Position numbers and translations under genes: made by a program
NCBI RefSeq assembly: GCF_001571245.1
Contig: NZ_BCTK01000006.1
Coordinates: 806,001 to 870,000 of the forward strand
Direction of reading: 5' to 3'
Length of the DNA stretch: 64,000 nucleotides
From: Achromobacter piechaudii NBRC 102461
Lineage (GTDB): Bacteria > Pseudomonadota > Gammaproteobacteria > Burkholderiales > Burkholderiaceae_B
Part shown: piece after piece, positions 1-9,441 of the stretch
Position numbering within the stretch: the first letter of the stretch is position 1
How the letters are laid out: every line of letters begins with the position of its first letter
The notes under the pieces: generated by a model
Seen by the model: the letters and a program-made list of their open reading frames with translations, nothing else
The model's database searches: none
Told to the model about the DNA's origin: nothing

Positions 1-111
1 GACGCTTGGGGCGTGCTGGAAGCCACCAGCGACTTCGTGACGGGGGCGCAGCGCCCCGCGCGCCTGTACCGCCTGAAGGACTTTGCCCTGTTCGACCGCA
101 GCGTCGGATGA
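1..111 (+). CDS. C-terminal end of a probable Nudix-family regulator (NrtR type), partial
   Basis: Only the last 36 codons and the TGA stop are inside the window; the gene begins upstream. The visible tail ends RLYRLKDFALFDRSVG, a basic/aromatic C-terminus that would fit the winged-helix end of an NrtR-type Nudix repressor. The identity rests mainly on context: nrtR genes commonly sit directly before NAD-salvage genes, and here prs and nadV follow on the same strand after a 100-bp gap that contains two dyads. No Nudix box is visible, so another protein cannot be excluded. Confidence 0.45.
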   Translation, partial: DAWGVLEATSDFVTGAQRPARLYRLKDFALFDRSVG

Positions 112-140
112 GTCCTGCCAGGCCAACGCAATTTTCTACA

Positions 141-203
141 TAGTTGCAAACTAACAATAAGTCGGCATATACTTGCCTCACTTAGTTTTGAAATGCCACT
201 AAG
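141..203 (+). promoter_or_regulatory. Promoter/operator region of the prs-nadV genes with two dyads
   Basis: The AT-rich gap before prs holds two exact inverted repeats. TAGTT-GCA-AACTA lies at 141-153, and CTTAGT at 181-186 pairs with ACTAAG at 198-203 across an 11-base spacer. Both contain a TAGT/ACTA core, which suggests one regulator binding twice. NrtR repressors are known to bind palindromes upstream of NAD-salvage genes, so NrtR is the first candidate; that assignment is inference. Confidence 0.5.
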
Positions 204-211
204 GGCTGATT

Positions 212-1105
212 ATGTTCACCATCACTGCGGTAGTAGAAGGACAGCGCCAAAGCGATACGCCTGCGGCGTTCGTATTTCCCGGCGGCGAAAGCCAGGTCAC
301 CGTGCCGGCCAGCTTGCGCGCGGTGGCCGATGCCGCCACCGAGTTCCGCATCCACGCCCTCCTGACGTCCGCCAACGACGTCATGCAGCTGCTGATGCTG
401 ACCGATGCGCTGCGCCGCCTGAACCCGGCCGCGCCGGTTCATCTGGAAATGCCCTATGTGCCCTATGCGCGCCAGGACCGGGTGTGCAATCCGGGCGAGG
501 CGCTGGGCGCCGCCGTGTTCTGCAAGCTGATCAACGATCAGCAGTACGCCACCGTTACCATCACCGAACCGCATAGCGACGTCACCCCCGCGCTGTTGCA
601 GCGCGTGCGCATCATCGACGCCAGCGCCTTCGTGGCGCGCGCCTTGTCGGCCCCGGCGTTCGCGGGCGGCGTGACGCTGATGGCGCCGGATGCGGGCGCT
701 CGCAAGCGCGTGCAGGCGCTTGCCAAGAAGCTGGGCGTGGCCGACGTGCGCTACGCCGAAAAAGTGCGCGACCCGCAAACCGGCCGCATCGTTGAAACAC
801 GCGTGCCCGACGATATTCCCGACCAGCCCGTGCTGGTCGTGGACGACATCTGCGACGGCGGCCGCACGTTCCTGGAACTGGCCCGCGCCCTGCGCGGCAA
901 GACCCGCCAACCGCTTTACCTGTACGTCACGCATGGCATTTTCAGCCATGGCCTGACGGCGCTGAACGAATGCTACGCCGGCCTGTACGCCGCCTATGAC
1001 TGGACGCAAAGCGAAGGCGAGGGCGCCTTGGTGCAGGTCGGTCCGGGCGCATCCGCCCCGTCGTCCACCCCCTTGCCGTCCGCCACGCCGGCGCTTGTGA
1101 ACTAA
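212..1105 (+). CDS. prs: Ribose-phosphate pyrophosphokinase (PRPP synthetase)
   Basis: Makes PRPP from ribose 5-phosphate and ATP. The 297-residue protein shows the ATP-binding YARQDR motif (residues 85-90), EPHSDVT (about 119-125) and the PRPP-binding signature VLVVDDICDGGRTF (207-220). It is slightly shorter and more divergent than the housekeeping enzyme (about 315 aa) and ends in a Pro/Ser/Ala-rich tail, so it is probably a second copy dedicated to NAD salvage. It lies 30 bp before nadV, whose enzyme consumes PRPP. The two are probably one operon driven from the dyad-containing region upstream. Confidence 0.9.
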   Translation: MFTITAVVEGQRQSDTPAAFVFPGGESQVTVPASLRAVADAATEFRIHALLTSANDVMQLLMLTDALRRLNPAAPVHLEMPYVPYARQDRVCNPGEALGAAVFCKLINDQQYATVTITEPHSDVTPALLQRVRIIDASAFVARALSAPAFAGGVTLMAPDAGARKRVQALAKKLGVADVRYAEKVRDPQTGRIVETRVPDDIPDQPVLVVDDICDGGRTFLELARALRGKTRQPLYLYVTHGIFSHGLTALNECYAGLYAAYDWTQSEGEGALVQVGPGASAPSSTPLPSATPALVN

Positions 1106-1135
1106 GACGCTCGTGAACTAAGAAGGAAAACCGCC

Positions 1136-2821
1136 ATGAATGCCCCCGACACCCTGATCGCCAAGAACGGCATCAACCCCTTCCTGCAAGCGGACTTCTA
1201 CAAGACCGGCCACCCGTTCCAGTACCCCAAGGGCACCAACAAGATCCTGGCCAATTTCACGCCGCGTTCGGCGCGGCTGGCGCCGGTGCTGCCCGAATTG
1301 TTCGACGGCAAGATCGTCTGGTTCGGCCTGCAAGGCTTCATCAAGGAAATCCTGATCGACCTGTTCAATCGGGAATTCTTCGACAAGCCTGCCGGCAGCG
1401 CCGTGCGCCAGTACCAGCGCCGCGTGGACAATGCGCTGGGCAAGGGCGCGGTCACGGTCGATCACCTGCAAGCGCTGTACGAGCTGGGTTACCTGCCGCT
1501 GGAAATCCGCTCGGTGCCCGAAGGCGCGCGCGTCGACATCCGCGTGCCGCCCGTCACCTTCGTCAACACGCATCCCGACTTTGCGTGGTTGGTTACTTAC
1601 ATCGAGACCTTGTTCAGCTGCGAGTCCTGGAAGCCATCAACGGTTGCGACCATCGCCTTTGAATACCGCAAGCTGCTGACCTATTTCGCGCGCCTGACGG
1701 GCAGCCCGATGGACTTCGTGAACTGGCAGGGGCACGACTTCTCCATGCGCGGCATGTCGGGCCTGTACGACGCCCGCAAGAGCGGCGCGGGCCACCTGCT
1801 GTCGTTCACCGGCACCGACACGATTCCGGCGATCGATTACCTGGAAGACATCTACGGCGCGGATTCCGACCGCGAGCTGGTCGGCGGATCGGTGCCGGCG
1901 ACGGAACACTCGGTCATGTGCCTGGGCAGCAAGGAAGGCGAGATCGAAACCATCCGCCGGCTGGTCACACAGGTCTATCCGGGCGGCATCGTGTCGGTGG
2001 TGTCGGACACCTGGGACTTCTGGCAGGTGGTGACCGATTTCGCCGCCGCCCTGAAGCCGGAGATCATGGCGCGCCGGCCGGACCCCTTCGGCAACGCCAA
2101 GGTGGTGTTCCGCCCCGATTCCGGTGACCCGGTCAAGATCCTGACGGGCTACTTCTGCACCGATGTGGCCAGCGTGGAAGACGCCGCCGCGCGGGTCGCC
2201 GCGCAGCGCGACGGCTACGAGGCCGTGCGCGACGCCGCCACCGGCCAGTACTGGCTGCTGGGCGAGGACGCCCGCGCGATCCAGCCGCTGCGCGAAGCCG
2301 AGGTCAAGGGCGCGGTGCAATGCCTGTGGGACATCTTCGGCGGCGTCATCACGGACCAGGGCTACAAGCTGCTGGACCCGCACGTAGGCCTGATCTACGG
2401 CGATTCCATAACGCTGGCGCGCGGTCGCGACATCCTCGTGCGCCTGGAAAAGAAGGGGTATGCCTCGGGCAACGTCGTGCTGGGCATCGGCTCGTACACC
2501 TACCAGTACCTGACGCGCGACACCTTCGGCTGGGCCTTGAAGGCCACCTATGCCGAGGTCAATGGCGAGCCCGAGGAATTGGTGAAAGACCCGGTGACCG
2601 ATTCCGGCGTGAAGCGTTCGGCCAAGGGCCTGTTGCGGGTGGACGAAACCGACACCGGCTACGTGTTGCACGATCAGCAAACGGCTGAAGAGGCGGCGGG
2701 CGGCGCGCTGGTGCCGGTGTTCCGTGACGGCCAGTTGCTCGTGGAGCAGAACCTGGCCCAGATCCGGCAACGCCTGCATGGTTCGTGGGAGTGCCCCGAG
2801 GCGGGCAGCATTGCCTGGTAG
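1136..2821 (+). CDS. nadV: Nicotinamide phosphoribosyltransferase (NAMPT/NadV)
   Basis: Converts nicotinamide and PRPP to nicotinamide mononucleotide for NAD salvage without deamidation. At 561 residues it has the NAMPT-family length. Active-site elements line up: GHDFSMRGMSG (199-209, phosphate-binding Arg205), GTDT (226-229, substrate Asp), ATEHSVM (255-261, catalytic His) and FRPDSGDP (325-332). The ATG follows an AAGGA-type ribosome-binding site. It is preceded by prs, which supplies the co-substrate, and followed by a strong terminator. Bordetella relatives are known to depend on nicotinamide/nicotinate, so this pathway may matter for NAD supply. Confidence 0.95.
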   Translation: MNAPDTLIAKNGINPFLQADFYKTGHPFQYPKGTNKILANFTPRSARLAPVLPELFDGKIVWFGLQGFIKEILIDLFNREFFDKPAGSAVRQYQRRVDNALGKGAVTVDHLQALYELGYLPLEIRSVPEGARVDIRVPPVTFVNTHPDFAWLVTYIETLFSCESWKPSTVATIAFEYRKLLTYFARLTGSPMDFVNWQGHDFSMRGMSGLYDARKSGAGHLLSFTGTDTIPAIDYLEDIYGADSDRELVGGSVPATEHSVMCLGSKEGEIETIRRLVTQVYPGGIVSVVSDTWDFWQVVTDFAAALKPEIMARRPDPFGNAKVVFRPDSGDPVKILTGYFCTDVASVEDAAARVAAQRDGYEAVRDAATGQYWLLGEDARAIQPLREAEVKGAVQCLWDIFGGVITDQGYKLLDPHVGLIYGDSITLARGRDILVRLEKKGYASGNVVLGIGSYTYQYLTRDTFGWALKATYAEVNGEPEELVKDPVTDSGVKRSAKGLLRVDETDTGYVLHDQQTAEEAAGGALVPVFRDGQLLVEQNLAQIRQRLHGSWECPEAGSIAW

Positions 2822-2849
2822 TTGCGTTGATAGACGCACGCTGGCCATG

Positions 2850-2892
2850 AAAAAAGCCGCGCGCCCCTGGCAGGGCAGCGCGGCTTTTTTTT
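2850..2892. terminator. Bidirectional intrinsic terminator between nadV and SURF1
   Basis: An A-tract, the stem GCCGCGC, a loop region, the complementary GCGCGGC and a T-tract of eight lie between two convergent genes. The A- and T-tracts flank the same stem, so it can end transcription of nadV on the plus strand and of the cyo-SURF1 operon on the minus strand. Confidence 0.9.
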
Positions 2893-2902
2893 CGCAGACG
2901 GA

Positions 2903-3682
2903 TCAGGCTTTTGCGCGTGCGCGCCTGTCTTCGCGTACGAAGATCACCACGCCCACGATGATCATCAACGCCAGCGCGTACCAGGTGATCGCATAGACCA
3001 GGTGGTTGTTGGGGAAGGTCAAGACAGTCAGTCCGCCGACGGGGTCTTGAGCCGGATCGCGGCTGGGGCTGGAGGACGCGTCGGCGTCGATGAAGTACGG
3101 CGCCACGTCGCTCAGGCCGCGCGCCGTGGCGATGGCGGGCAGATCCCGCGAATACCAGAGGTTGGCGGCCGGATCGTTGTTGCGCAAGAAACCGCTGCCC
3201 GGCTCGCCCATGCGCAGCAGGCCCGTCACGCGGCCTTCGGCGGGCGGCGGCGGATTCGCGCCCTGCGTCTTGCGCCACTGCGGCAGCACGAACCCGCGAT
3301 TGACCAGCACGGTGCCGCCATCGGCCATGCGCAGCGGCGTCATGACCCAGTAGCCGCTGCCCAGTTCGGTGGCGGCCTGCACCAGCGTCTGGCGGTCGTA
3401 CTGGTAGGTGCCGGTGGCTGTCACGTGGCGGTATTCGGCATTGGCCGAGGTCAGCCCGCGCCATTCCTGCTTGCCCGGCGCAGGCGCGGTGGGCGCGTGC
3501 GCCCGCTGCTTGACCTGCGAGATCAACTCCTCTTTCCAGGCCAGCCGGTGCACCTGCCAGGTGCCCAGCGCGCACAGGCCCGCGAACAGCGCAGCAGCCA
3601 CCACCCCGAGGATGACCAGGGTGGTTTTGCTGCGGGGACTACGGGGGGTGTCGCGAATAGTGGTGTCTTTTACTGCTGCCAT
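2903..3682 (-). CDS. SURF1 family protein, oxidase assembly factor
   Basis: SURF1 proteins help insert heme into heme-copper oxidases. The 259-residue product has the family layout: an N-terminal transmembrane helix (about 22-44, ending GTWQVHRL), a periplasmic domain, and a C-terminal helix (about residues 228-250, YAITWYALALMIIVGVV) followed by basic residues. Its ATG overlaps the cyoD stop codon (ATGA), so translation is coupled to the quinol oxidase genes and it is the last gene of that operon. Position suggests it serves the bo-type quinol oxidase rather than the aa3 oxidase. Confidence 0.9.
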   Translation of the reverse strand: MAAVKDTTIRDTPRSPRSKTTLVILGVVAAALFAGLCALGTWQVHRLAWKEELISQVKQRAHAPTAPAPGKQEWRGLTSANAEYRHVTATGTYQYDRQTLVQAATELGSGYWVMTPLRMADGGTVLVNRGFVLPQWRKTQGANPPPPAEGRVTGLLRMGEPGSGFLRNNDPAANLWYSRDLPAIATARGLSDVAPYFIDADASSSPSRDPAQDPVGGLTVLTFPNNHLVYAITWYALALMIIVGVVIFVREDRRARAKA

Positions 3683-4101
3683 CAGGGCATATTCCGCATG
3701 TCGTGTGTGGACATGGGCATCATATTGGAGTTCAAGTGATACATGATCCAGATTGACCCGCTGAGCGTGATTACGACCAGCACCAGCGTGAATATTAACG
3801 CCAACATGTTCCAGCCGCTTTCGGACTTGGTGTCCATGTGCAGGAAGTAGATGATGTGCACGACGATCTGCACCACCGCGAAAGCCAGGATCACCAGCGC
3901 CGTCGTGCGCGAGCTGGCGAACACGCGGTCCATCACCAGCCAGAACGGAATGGCGGTCAGGATGGCGGCCAGGATGAAGCCGGTGACGTAGCTTTTCAGC
4001 GTGCCGTGGCCGGCGCCGTCGTCGTCGTGATGGTCGTGGCCGCCGCCATGTCCGTGGTGGCCATGCCCGCTATCAACCAGGTTGTCCATGTGCGAGCTCA
4101 T
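3682..4101 (-). CDS. cyoD: Cytochrome bo(3) ubiquinol oxidase subunit IV
   Basis: Small membrane subunit of the quinol oxidase, 139 residues with three predicted helices (for example YVTGFILAAILTAIPFWLV and the segment containing IIYFLHMD). The N-terminus before the first helix is very rich in His and Asp (HGHHGHGGGHDHHDDDG), longer and more His-rich than expected for the core subunit; it may bind metal. I chose ATG 4101 over an upstream in-frame start because it forms an ATGA overlap with the cyoC stop. The stop overlaps the SURF1 start in the same way. Confidence 0.93.
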   Translation of the reverse strand: MSSHMDNLVDSGHGHHGHGGGHDHHDDDGAGHGTLKSYVTGFILAAILTAIPFWLVMDRVFASSRTTALVILAFAVVQIVVHIIYFLHMDTKSESGWNMLALIFTLVLVVITLSGSIWIMYHLNSNMMPMSTHDMRNMP

Positions 4102-4739
4102 GGCAGCACTCCCATCAGATACACGAAGGTGAACACGCCCACCCAGATCAGGTCGAGGAAGTGCCAGAACATCGACAGGCACATCAGGCGGCGGCGGTTC
4201 TCGGGGATGAGTCCGTGCATCTGCACCTGGATCATCATCGTCACCAGCCAGACGATGCCGAAGGTGACGTGCAGCCCGTGCGTGCCGACGAGCGTGAAGA
4301 AGGCCGACAGGAAGGCGCTGCGCTGCGGGCCCGCGCCCTGGTGGATCAGATGCGCGAATTCATAGATTTCCAGCGACAGAAAGCCCAGCCCCAGCAGCCC
4401 CGTCACCGCCAGCCACAGCTGCGTGGCGCCGATGCGGTTGCGCCGCATTTCCAGCATGGCGAAGCCGTAGGTGATCGAGGATAAGAGCAGCAGCGAGGTG
4501 TTCACCGCCACCAGCGGCAGGTCGAACAGATCCGCGCCGGACGGCCCCGCCGCGTAGCTGCGGCCCAGCACGCCGTAGGTGGCGAACAGGCAGGCGAAGA
4601 TGAGGCAATCGCTCATCAGGTACACCCAGAACCCAAGCAGCGTTCCGTTCTTGGGGTGGTGTTCGCCCGGGACGTAGAACACGGGCTCGGTCGGCGGCGT
4701 GGCGCCGCCTTGCAGGGTAGGGGCCAAGGTATCAGACAT
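4098..4739 (-). CDS. cyoC: Cytochrome bo(3) ubiquinol oxidase subunit III
   Basis: Subunit III of the heme-copper quinol oxidase, 213 residues with five hydrophobic segments. Family features include [18 protein letters not shown] near residues 32-49, the acidic residue of ..[10 protein letters not shown].. and the ending [14 protein letters not shown]. It overlaps cyoB by 8 bp and cyoD by an ATGA junction, so it is inside a tightly coupled cyoABCD unit. Confidence 0.95.
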   Translation of the reverse strand: MSDTLAPTLQGGATPPTEPVFYVPGEHHPKNGTLLGFWVYLMSDCLIFACLFATYGVLGRSYAAGPSGADLFDLPLVAVNTSLLLLSSITYGFAMLEMRRNRIGATQLWLAVTGLLGLGFLSLEIYEFAHLIHQGAGPQRSAFLSAFFTLVGTHGLHVTFGIVWLVTMMIQVQMHGLIPENRRRLMCLSMFWHFLDLIWVGVFTFVYLMGVLP

Positions 4740-6735
4740 GTTTCGCTAACAACCTCGTGCGGGCGTCTTCTTCGCGCACGACCTCGGTGGCCGGCACGTA
4801 GTAGTCGCGCTTGTAGTTGAAGGTATGAATGATGGACACCAGGATCAGCGCCGCGAAGGCCAGTACCACCAAGGGCCACATGTGCCAGATCAACGCAAAG
4901 CCCAGCACCACGCTGATGCCCGCCAGCACGATGCCGGCCCAGGTGTTCTTGGGCATGTGGATGGGAATGAAGCCTTGCTGCGGCCGCTCGTAGCCGTGCT
5001 GCTTCATCTGCCACCAGGCATCCAGGTCATGCACGCGCGGCGTGAAGGCGAAGTTGTAGTTGGGCGGCGGCGACGACGTGGACCATTCCAGCGTGCGGCC
5101 GCCCCAGGGGTCGCCCGTTTCGTCGCGCAACTGATCACGGCGGCGGTAGCTGACCACGAGCTGGATGATGAAGCTGCCAATGCCGCAGGCAATCAGCAGC
5201 GCGCCGAAGGCGGCAATCTGGAACCAGATCTGCAAGGACATGTCTTCGAAATGGTTCACGCGGCGCGTCACGCCCATCAGGCCCAGCACGTACAGCGGCA
5301 TGAACGCCACATAGAAGCCGACCAGCCAGAACCAGAACGAACACTTGCCCCAGAAGGGATCGAGCTTGTAGCCGAAGGCCTTGGGGAACCAGTAGGTGAT
5401 GCCGGCCATCAACCCGAACAGCACGCCGCCGATGATCACGTTGTGAAAGTGCGCGATCAGGAACAGGCTGTTGTGCAGCGCGAAGTCGGCCGGCGGCACC
5501 GCCAGCAATACGCCTGTCATACCGCCGATCACGAACGTGACCATGAAGCCCAGCGTCCAGAGCATGGGAACTTCAAAGCGGATGCGGCCCCGGTACATGG
5601 TGAAGAGCCAGTTGAAGATCTTGGCGCCTGTCGGGATCGAAATGATCATCGTCGTGATCCCGAAGAACGAGTTCACGCTGGCCCCTGACCCCATGGTGAA
5701 GAAGTGATGCAGCCAGACCAGGTACGACAGCACGGTGATCACCACCGTTGCGTACACCATGGACGCATAGCCGAACAGACGCTTGCGGCAGAACGTGGCG
5801 ACCACTTCGGAGAAGATGCCGAAGGCCGGCAGGATCAGGATGTAGACCTCGGGGTGGCCCCAGATCCAGATCAGGTTCACGTACATCATGGCGTTGCCGC
5901 CGAAGTCCGCGGTGAAGAAGTTGGTGCCCACGTAGCGGTCCATGGACAGCAGCGCCAGCACGGCGGTCAGCACGGGGAAGGCCGCCACGATCAGCACGTT
6001 GGTGCACAAGGCGGTCCAGGTGAAGATGGGCATGCGCATCATGGTCATGCCGGGGGCGCGCATCTTCACGATGGTGACCAGCAGGTTGACGCCGGATAGC
6101 AGGGTTCCCACCCCGGCAATCTGTAATGCCCATATGTAGTAATCGACCCCGACGTCTGGACTGTGCAGGATGCCCGATAAGGGTGGATACGCCAGCCAGC
6201 CCGTGCGCGCGAATTCGCCGACGAACAGCGACATCATCACCAGGATCACGCCGCCCGTCGTCATCCAGAAACTGAAGTTGTTCAAGAACGGAAAGGCCAC
6301 GTCGCGCGCGCCGATCTGCAAGGGCACGATGTAGTTCATCAGCCCCGTCACCAAGGGCATGGCCACGAAGAAAATCATGATCACGCCGTGCGCGGTGAAG
6401 ATCTGATCGTAGTGGTGCGGCGGCAGATAGCCGGTGGAATCGCCGAAGGCCACGGCCTGCTGCAAGCGCATCATGATGGCGTCGGCAAAACCGCGCAGCA
6501 GCATCACGATGCCCAGCACCACGTACATGATCCCGATCTTCTTGTGGTCGATGCTGGTGAACCACTCGTGCCACAGATAGCCCCACTTCTTGTAGTAGGT
6601 GATCGAGCCCAGCACCACGATGCCGCCGACGGCCACCATGAAGAACGTGGCCAGCAGAATGGGTTCGTGGAAAGGAATGGCGTCCCAGGTCAGGCGACCG
6701 AAGAACAGCTTGGTGAGGTCTGGTTGATCAGGCAT
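4732..6735 (-). CDS. cyoB: Cytochrome bo(3) ubiquinol oxidase subunit I
   Basis: Catalytic subunit: oxidises ubiquinol, reduces oxygen to water and pumps protons across the inner membrane. All metal ligands of the Escherichia coli protein are present with a constant +10 offset: heme b His116 and His429, CuB His294 with the cross-linked Tyr298 (in WGHPEVY), His343 and His344 (LHHFF), and heme o His431 (HFHNVIIG). The 667-residue length matches CyoB. It lies 63 bp after cyoA and overlaps cyoC. Confidence 0.98.
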   Translation of the reverse strand: MPDQPDLTKLFFGRLTWDAIPFHEPILLATFFMVAVGGIVVLGSITYYKKWGYLWHEWFTSIDHKKIGIMYVVLGIVMLLRGFADAIMMRLQQAVAFGDSTGYLPPHHYDQIFTAHGVIMIFFVAMPLVTGLMNYIVPLQIGARDVAFPFLNNFSFWMTTGGVILVMMSLFVGEFARTGWLAYPPLSGILHSPDVGVDYYIWALQIAGVGTLLSGVNLLVTIVKMRAPGMTMMRMPIFTWTALCTNVLIVAAFPVLTAVLALLSMDRYVGTNFFTADFGGNAMMYVNLIWIWGHPEVYILILPAFGIFSEVVATFCRKRLFGYASMVYATVVITVLSYLVWLHHFFTMGSGASVNSFFGITTMIISIPTGAKIFNWLFTMYRGRIRFEVPMLWTLGFMVTFVIGGMTGVLLAVPPADFALHNSLFLIAHFHNVIIGGVLFGLMAGITYWFPKAFGYKLDPFWGKCSFWFWLVGFYVAFMPLYVLGLMGVTRRVNHFEDMSLQIWFQIAAFGALLIACGIGSFIIQLVVSYRRRDQLRDETGDPWGGRTLEWSTSSPPPNYNFAFTPRVHDLDAWWQMKQHGYERPQQGFIPIHMPKNTWAGIVLAGISVVLGFALIWHMWPLVVLAFAALILVSIIHTFNYKRDYYVPATEVVREEDARTRLLAKHV

Positions 6736-6798
6736 CTTGATTCCAGCGTAAAGACCACGATTTCATGAAACCCTCGGCGCGCAGCCTGCGCAGCGCCG

Positions 6799-7842
6799 TT
6801 ACAGCACCAACCCTTCGGTGGACGTGCACATCGAACCGACATATTTGCGAGCCGGCGTGCCCGTCAAGCCCAGCCGTTCGCGCGTCTGCGCGTCCATGGT
6901 GGTGACGTTGAGCGCGCCCGGAATGCCCATGCCGCCTTGCGCATCGATCGCCATCGCGTCCTTCATGCACATGCGGTTGCCTTCCACGCAGCGGTTCACG
7001 ATGGCGTCGAACAGGCCGGGCGCCACCGATGCGTAGTGTTGGACGGGGTTGCGTTCGCTGGGCTGCTCAAGCTTCAGGTAGGCGTCGCGACTGAGCCGCT
7101 GGCCCGAGGCGCGGGTGTCGGCCACCCATTTGTCGAAGCCCTGGTGATCCAGTCCATGGAATTTGAAGCGCATGCCCGAGAAGCCCGAGCCGCTGTAGTT
7201 GGCTGACAGGCCTTCGTATTCGCCGGGGTGATTGATCACCGCGTGCAAGGTCGTCTGCATGCCTGGCATCGCGTAGATCTGTCCGGCCAGCGCGGGCACG
7301 AAGAAGGAGTTCATGACCGAGGACGAGGTGATCTTGAATTGGATCGGCCGGTCTACCGGCGCGGCCATTTCGTTCACGGCGGCGATGCCCTGCTCGGGAT
7401 ACAGGAACAGCCATTTCCAGTCGAGCGCCACCACTTCGACCACCAGCGGCTTGGTGTCGGGCGGCACTTCGCGGCCTTCGGACAGGCGCGCCAGCGGGCG
7501 ATAGGGATCCAGTTGATGTGTGCTGACCCAGGTCAGCGCGCCCAGCGCGATGATGATCAGGAGCGGGGCGGCCCAGATCAGCAGCTCCAGCATCGTGGAG
7601 TGATTCCATTCCGGGTCGTAGTGCGCTTCTTTGTTGCTGGCGCGATAACGCCAGGCAAAGAGCAGCGTCAAGAAGATCACCGGCACGATGATGAGCAGCA
7701 TCAAGCCGGTTGAGATGATGATCAGGTTGCGCTGCTGCACCGCCACGTCGCCCGATGGCGAGAGCAGCACCGCATTGCATCCAGCGAGCAATGGCAGGGC
7801 GGCAAACAAGATCAATCCGCGGAGCCTTGGGAAGGACGGCAT
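6799..7842 (-). CDS. cyoA: Cytochrome bo(3) ubiquinol oxidase subunit II (lipoprotein)
   Basis: Subunit II of the quinol oxidase, first gene of the cyoABCD-SURF1 operon. The start at 7842 gives 347 residues and a lipoprotein signal with lipobox LLAGC (Cys22); two transmembrane helices follow and then the periplasmic cupredoxin-like domain. A GGGG stretch lies 7 bases before this ATG; ATG 7848, two codons upstream, is the alternative. The C-terminus is longer than the E. coli protein and contains an extra Cys/Met-rich stretch (for example CVEGNRMCMKDAM). No cyoE (heme O synthase) follows, so that function must be elsewhere. Confidence 0.93.
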   Translation of the reverse strand: MPSFPRLRGLILFAALPLLAGCNAVLLSPSGDVAVQQRNLIIISTGLMLLIIVPVIFLTLLFAWRYRASNKEAHYDPEWNHSTMLELLIWAAPLLIIIALGALTWVSTHQLDPYRPLARLSEGREVPPDTKPLVVEVVALDWKWLFLYPEQGIAAVNEMAAPVDRPIQFKITSSSVMNSFFVPALAGQIYAMPGMQTTLHAVINHPGEYEGLSANYSGSGFSGMRFKFHGLDHQGFDKWVADTRASGQRLSRDAYLKLEQPSERNPVQHYASVAPGLFDAIVNRCVEGNRMCMKDAMAIDAQGGMGIPGALNVTTMDAQTRERLGLTGTPARKYVGSMCTSTEGLVL

Positions 7843-8063
7843 GGCCATACCCCGAAACGTAACCGTGGGAAGTAAACGCAACACTACGCTGGAAGCCGCG
7901 AAAAATCTAGGGTAAAAAGAACAAAAGTGTGCGCGGCAAAGCGTGCGCGGCAGGGCGCTATCCCAATGCGGACGCGGCTTGGCGGGCAGCGGGGTCGTCC
8001 TGCACTGGCATGTTGCAAGATCGTAGACAAGGCGGTTTCGAACTTCCTACAGTGAGCACATCC

Positions 8064-9398
8064 ATGTCGACCTCCACGCAGTATCCCGGTCATGCCCCTT
8101 CCGTTCCCGGCCCGGGGGCAACGTCCGGCGGGGCCAGCCATGCCAAGGTGGCTCCCGGCGAAATCGCCGTAGGCGTGGTGGTGGGACGCGCATCCGAATA
8201 CTTCGACTTTTTCGTATTCGGCATCGCATGCGTGCTGGTCTTTCCTAAAGTCTTCTTCCCCTTTGAAGCGCCGCTAGAAGGCACCTTGTGGTCCTTCGTC
8301 ATCTTCTCGTTCGCGTTCATCATGCGGCCCATCGGCACTGCCTTGTCGATGGCCGTCCAGCGGCGTTGGGGCCGCGCCACGAAATTGACGGTTGCCTTGT
8401 TCGTGTTGGGCACGGCCACGGTGGGCATGGCGTTTTTGCCCAGCTATGAAACCATCGGCGCGCACGCGATCACCTTGCTGGCGGTGTTTCGCTGCCTGCA
8501 AGGACTGGCGTTCGGCGGGTCATGGGACGGCCTGCCGTCGTTGCTGGCGCTGAACGCGCCGCCCAATCGGCGCGGCTGGTATTCGATGATGGGGCAGTTG
8601 GGCGCGCCGGTCGGGTTCCTGGTGGCAAGCGCGCTGTTCCTGTATTTGCACGTGACGCTCACGCAGGCCGACTTCATCGAATGGGGCTGGCGCTATCCCT
8701 TCTTCGTGGCCTTCGCCATCAACGTCGTGGCGCTGTTCGCGCGGCTGCGGCTGGTGGTCACCGAGGAATACACGCAGTTGCTCGAAGAGGGCGAACTGGA
8801 ACCCATCAGCATCGCCGAGATGGTGCGCTCGCAAGGCTATAACCTTTTCATCGGCGCGTTCGCCGCGCTGGCCAGCTATGCGCTGTTCCACCTGGTCACG
8901 GTGTTCCCGCTGTCGTGGATTGCCATCAGCGCGACGCAACAGATCACAGACGTGCTGATCGTGCAGATCTTCGGCGCGGTGCTGGGCATTCTGGGCACGG
9001 TGGCCTCGGGCTGGCTCGCCGACCGCATCGGCCGGCGCACCACGCTGGGCTTGCTGGCGGTTGCCATCGGCATCTTCGCGCTGTTCGCGCCGTGGCTGCT
9101 GGGCGGCGGGCCGGTGGGCCAGGACGCGTTCATCCTGGTGGGCTTTGCATTGCTGGGCCTGTCCTACGGGCAGGCATCGGGCACCGTCACCGCCAACTTC
9201 ACGCGGCGCTTCCGCTACACGGGTGCGGCGCTGACGTCCGATATGGCCTGGCTGGTCGGCGCGGCCTTCGCGCCGGTGGTGGCCTTGGGGCTGTCGGCCA
9301 GGTTCGGGCTGGTGGCCGTCAGCATCTACCTGCTGTCTGGCGCGGCCTGCACCTTGCTGGCATTGCGCATCAACAAGGTGCTCGAAACGCGGGACTGA
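8064..9398 (+). CDS. MFS transporter, metabolite:H+ symporter-like
   Basis: Integral membrane transporter of 444 residues with about 12 hydrophobic segments. Family signs include GRASEYFDFFVFGIA near the first helix (compare the D/E-F-F motif of MHS symporters), the cytoplasmic loop RRWGRATKL, and DRIGRRTTLG after helix 8. Substrate unknown; MHS members carry dicarboxylates, osmolytes or aromatic acids. ATG 8064 is used; an in-frame GTG at 8052 is possible. It is divergent from the cyo operon across about 220 bp, so the two may share regulatory sequence. Confidence 0.85.
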   Translation: MSTSTQYPGHAPSVPGPGATSGGASHAKVAPGEIAVGVVVGRASEYFDFFVFGIACVLVFPKVFFPFEAPLEGTLWSFVIFSFAFIMRPIGTALSMAVQRRWGRATKLTVALFVLGTATVGMAFLPSYETIGAHAITLLAVFRCLQGLAFGGSWDGLPSLLALNAPPNRRGWYSMMGQLGAPVGFLVASALFLYLHVTLTQADFIEWGWRYPFFVAFAINVVALFARLRLVVTEEYTQLLEEGELEPISIAEMVRSQGYNLFIGAFAALASYALFHLVTVFPLSWIAISATQQITDVLIVQIFGAVLGILGTVASGWLADRIGRRTTLGLLAVAIGIFALFAPWLLGGGPVGQDAFILVGFALLGLSYGQASGTVTANFTRRFRYTGAALTSDMAWLVGAAFAPVVALGLSARFGLVAVSIYLLSGAACTLLALRINKVLETRD

Positions 9399-9441
9399 TC
9401 GCGGGCGCTGCCGCTTAGGTTGCGCGGCGCGCGCCCCGGTT

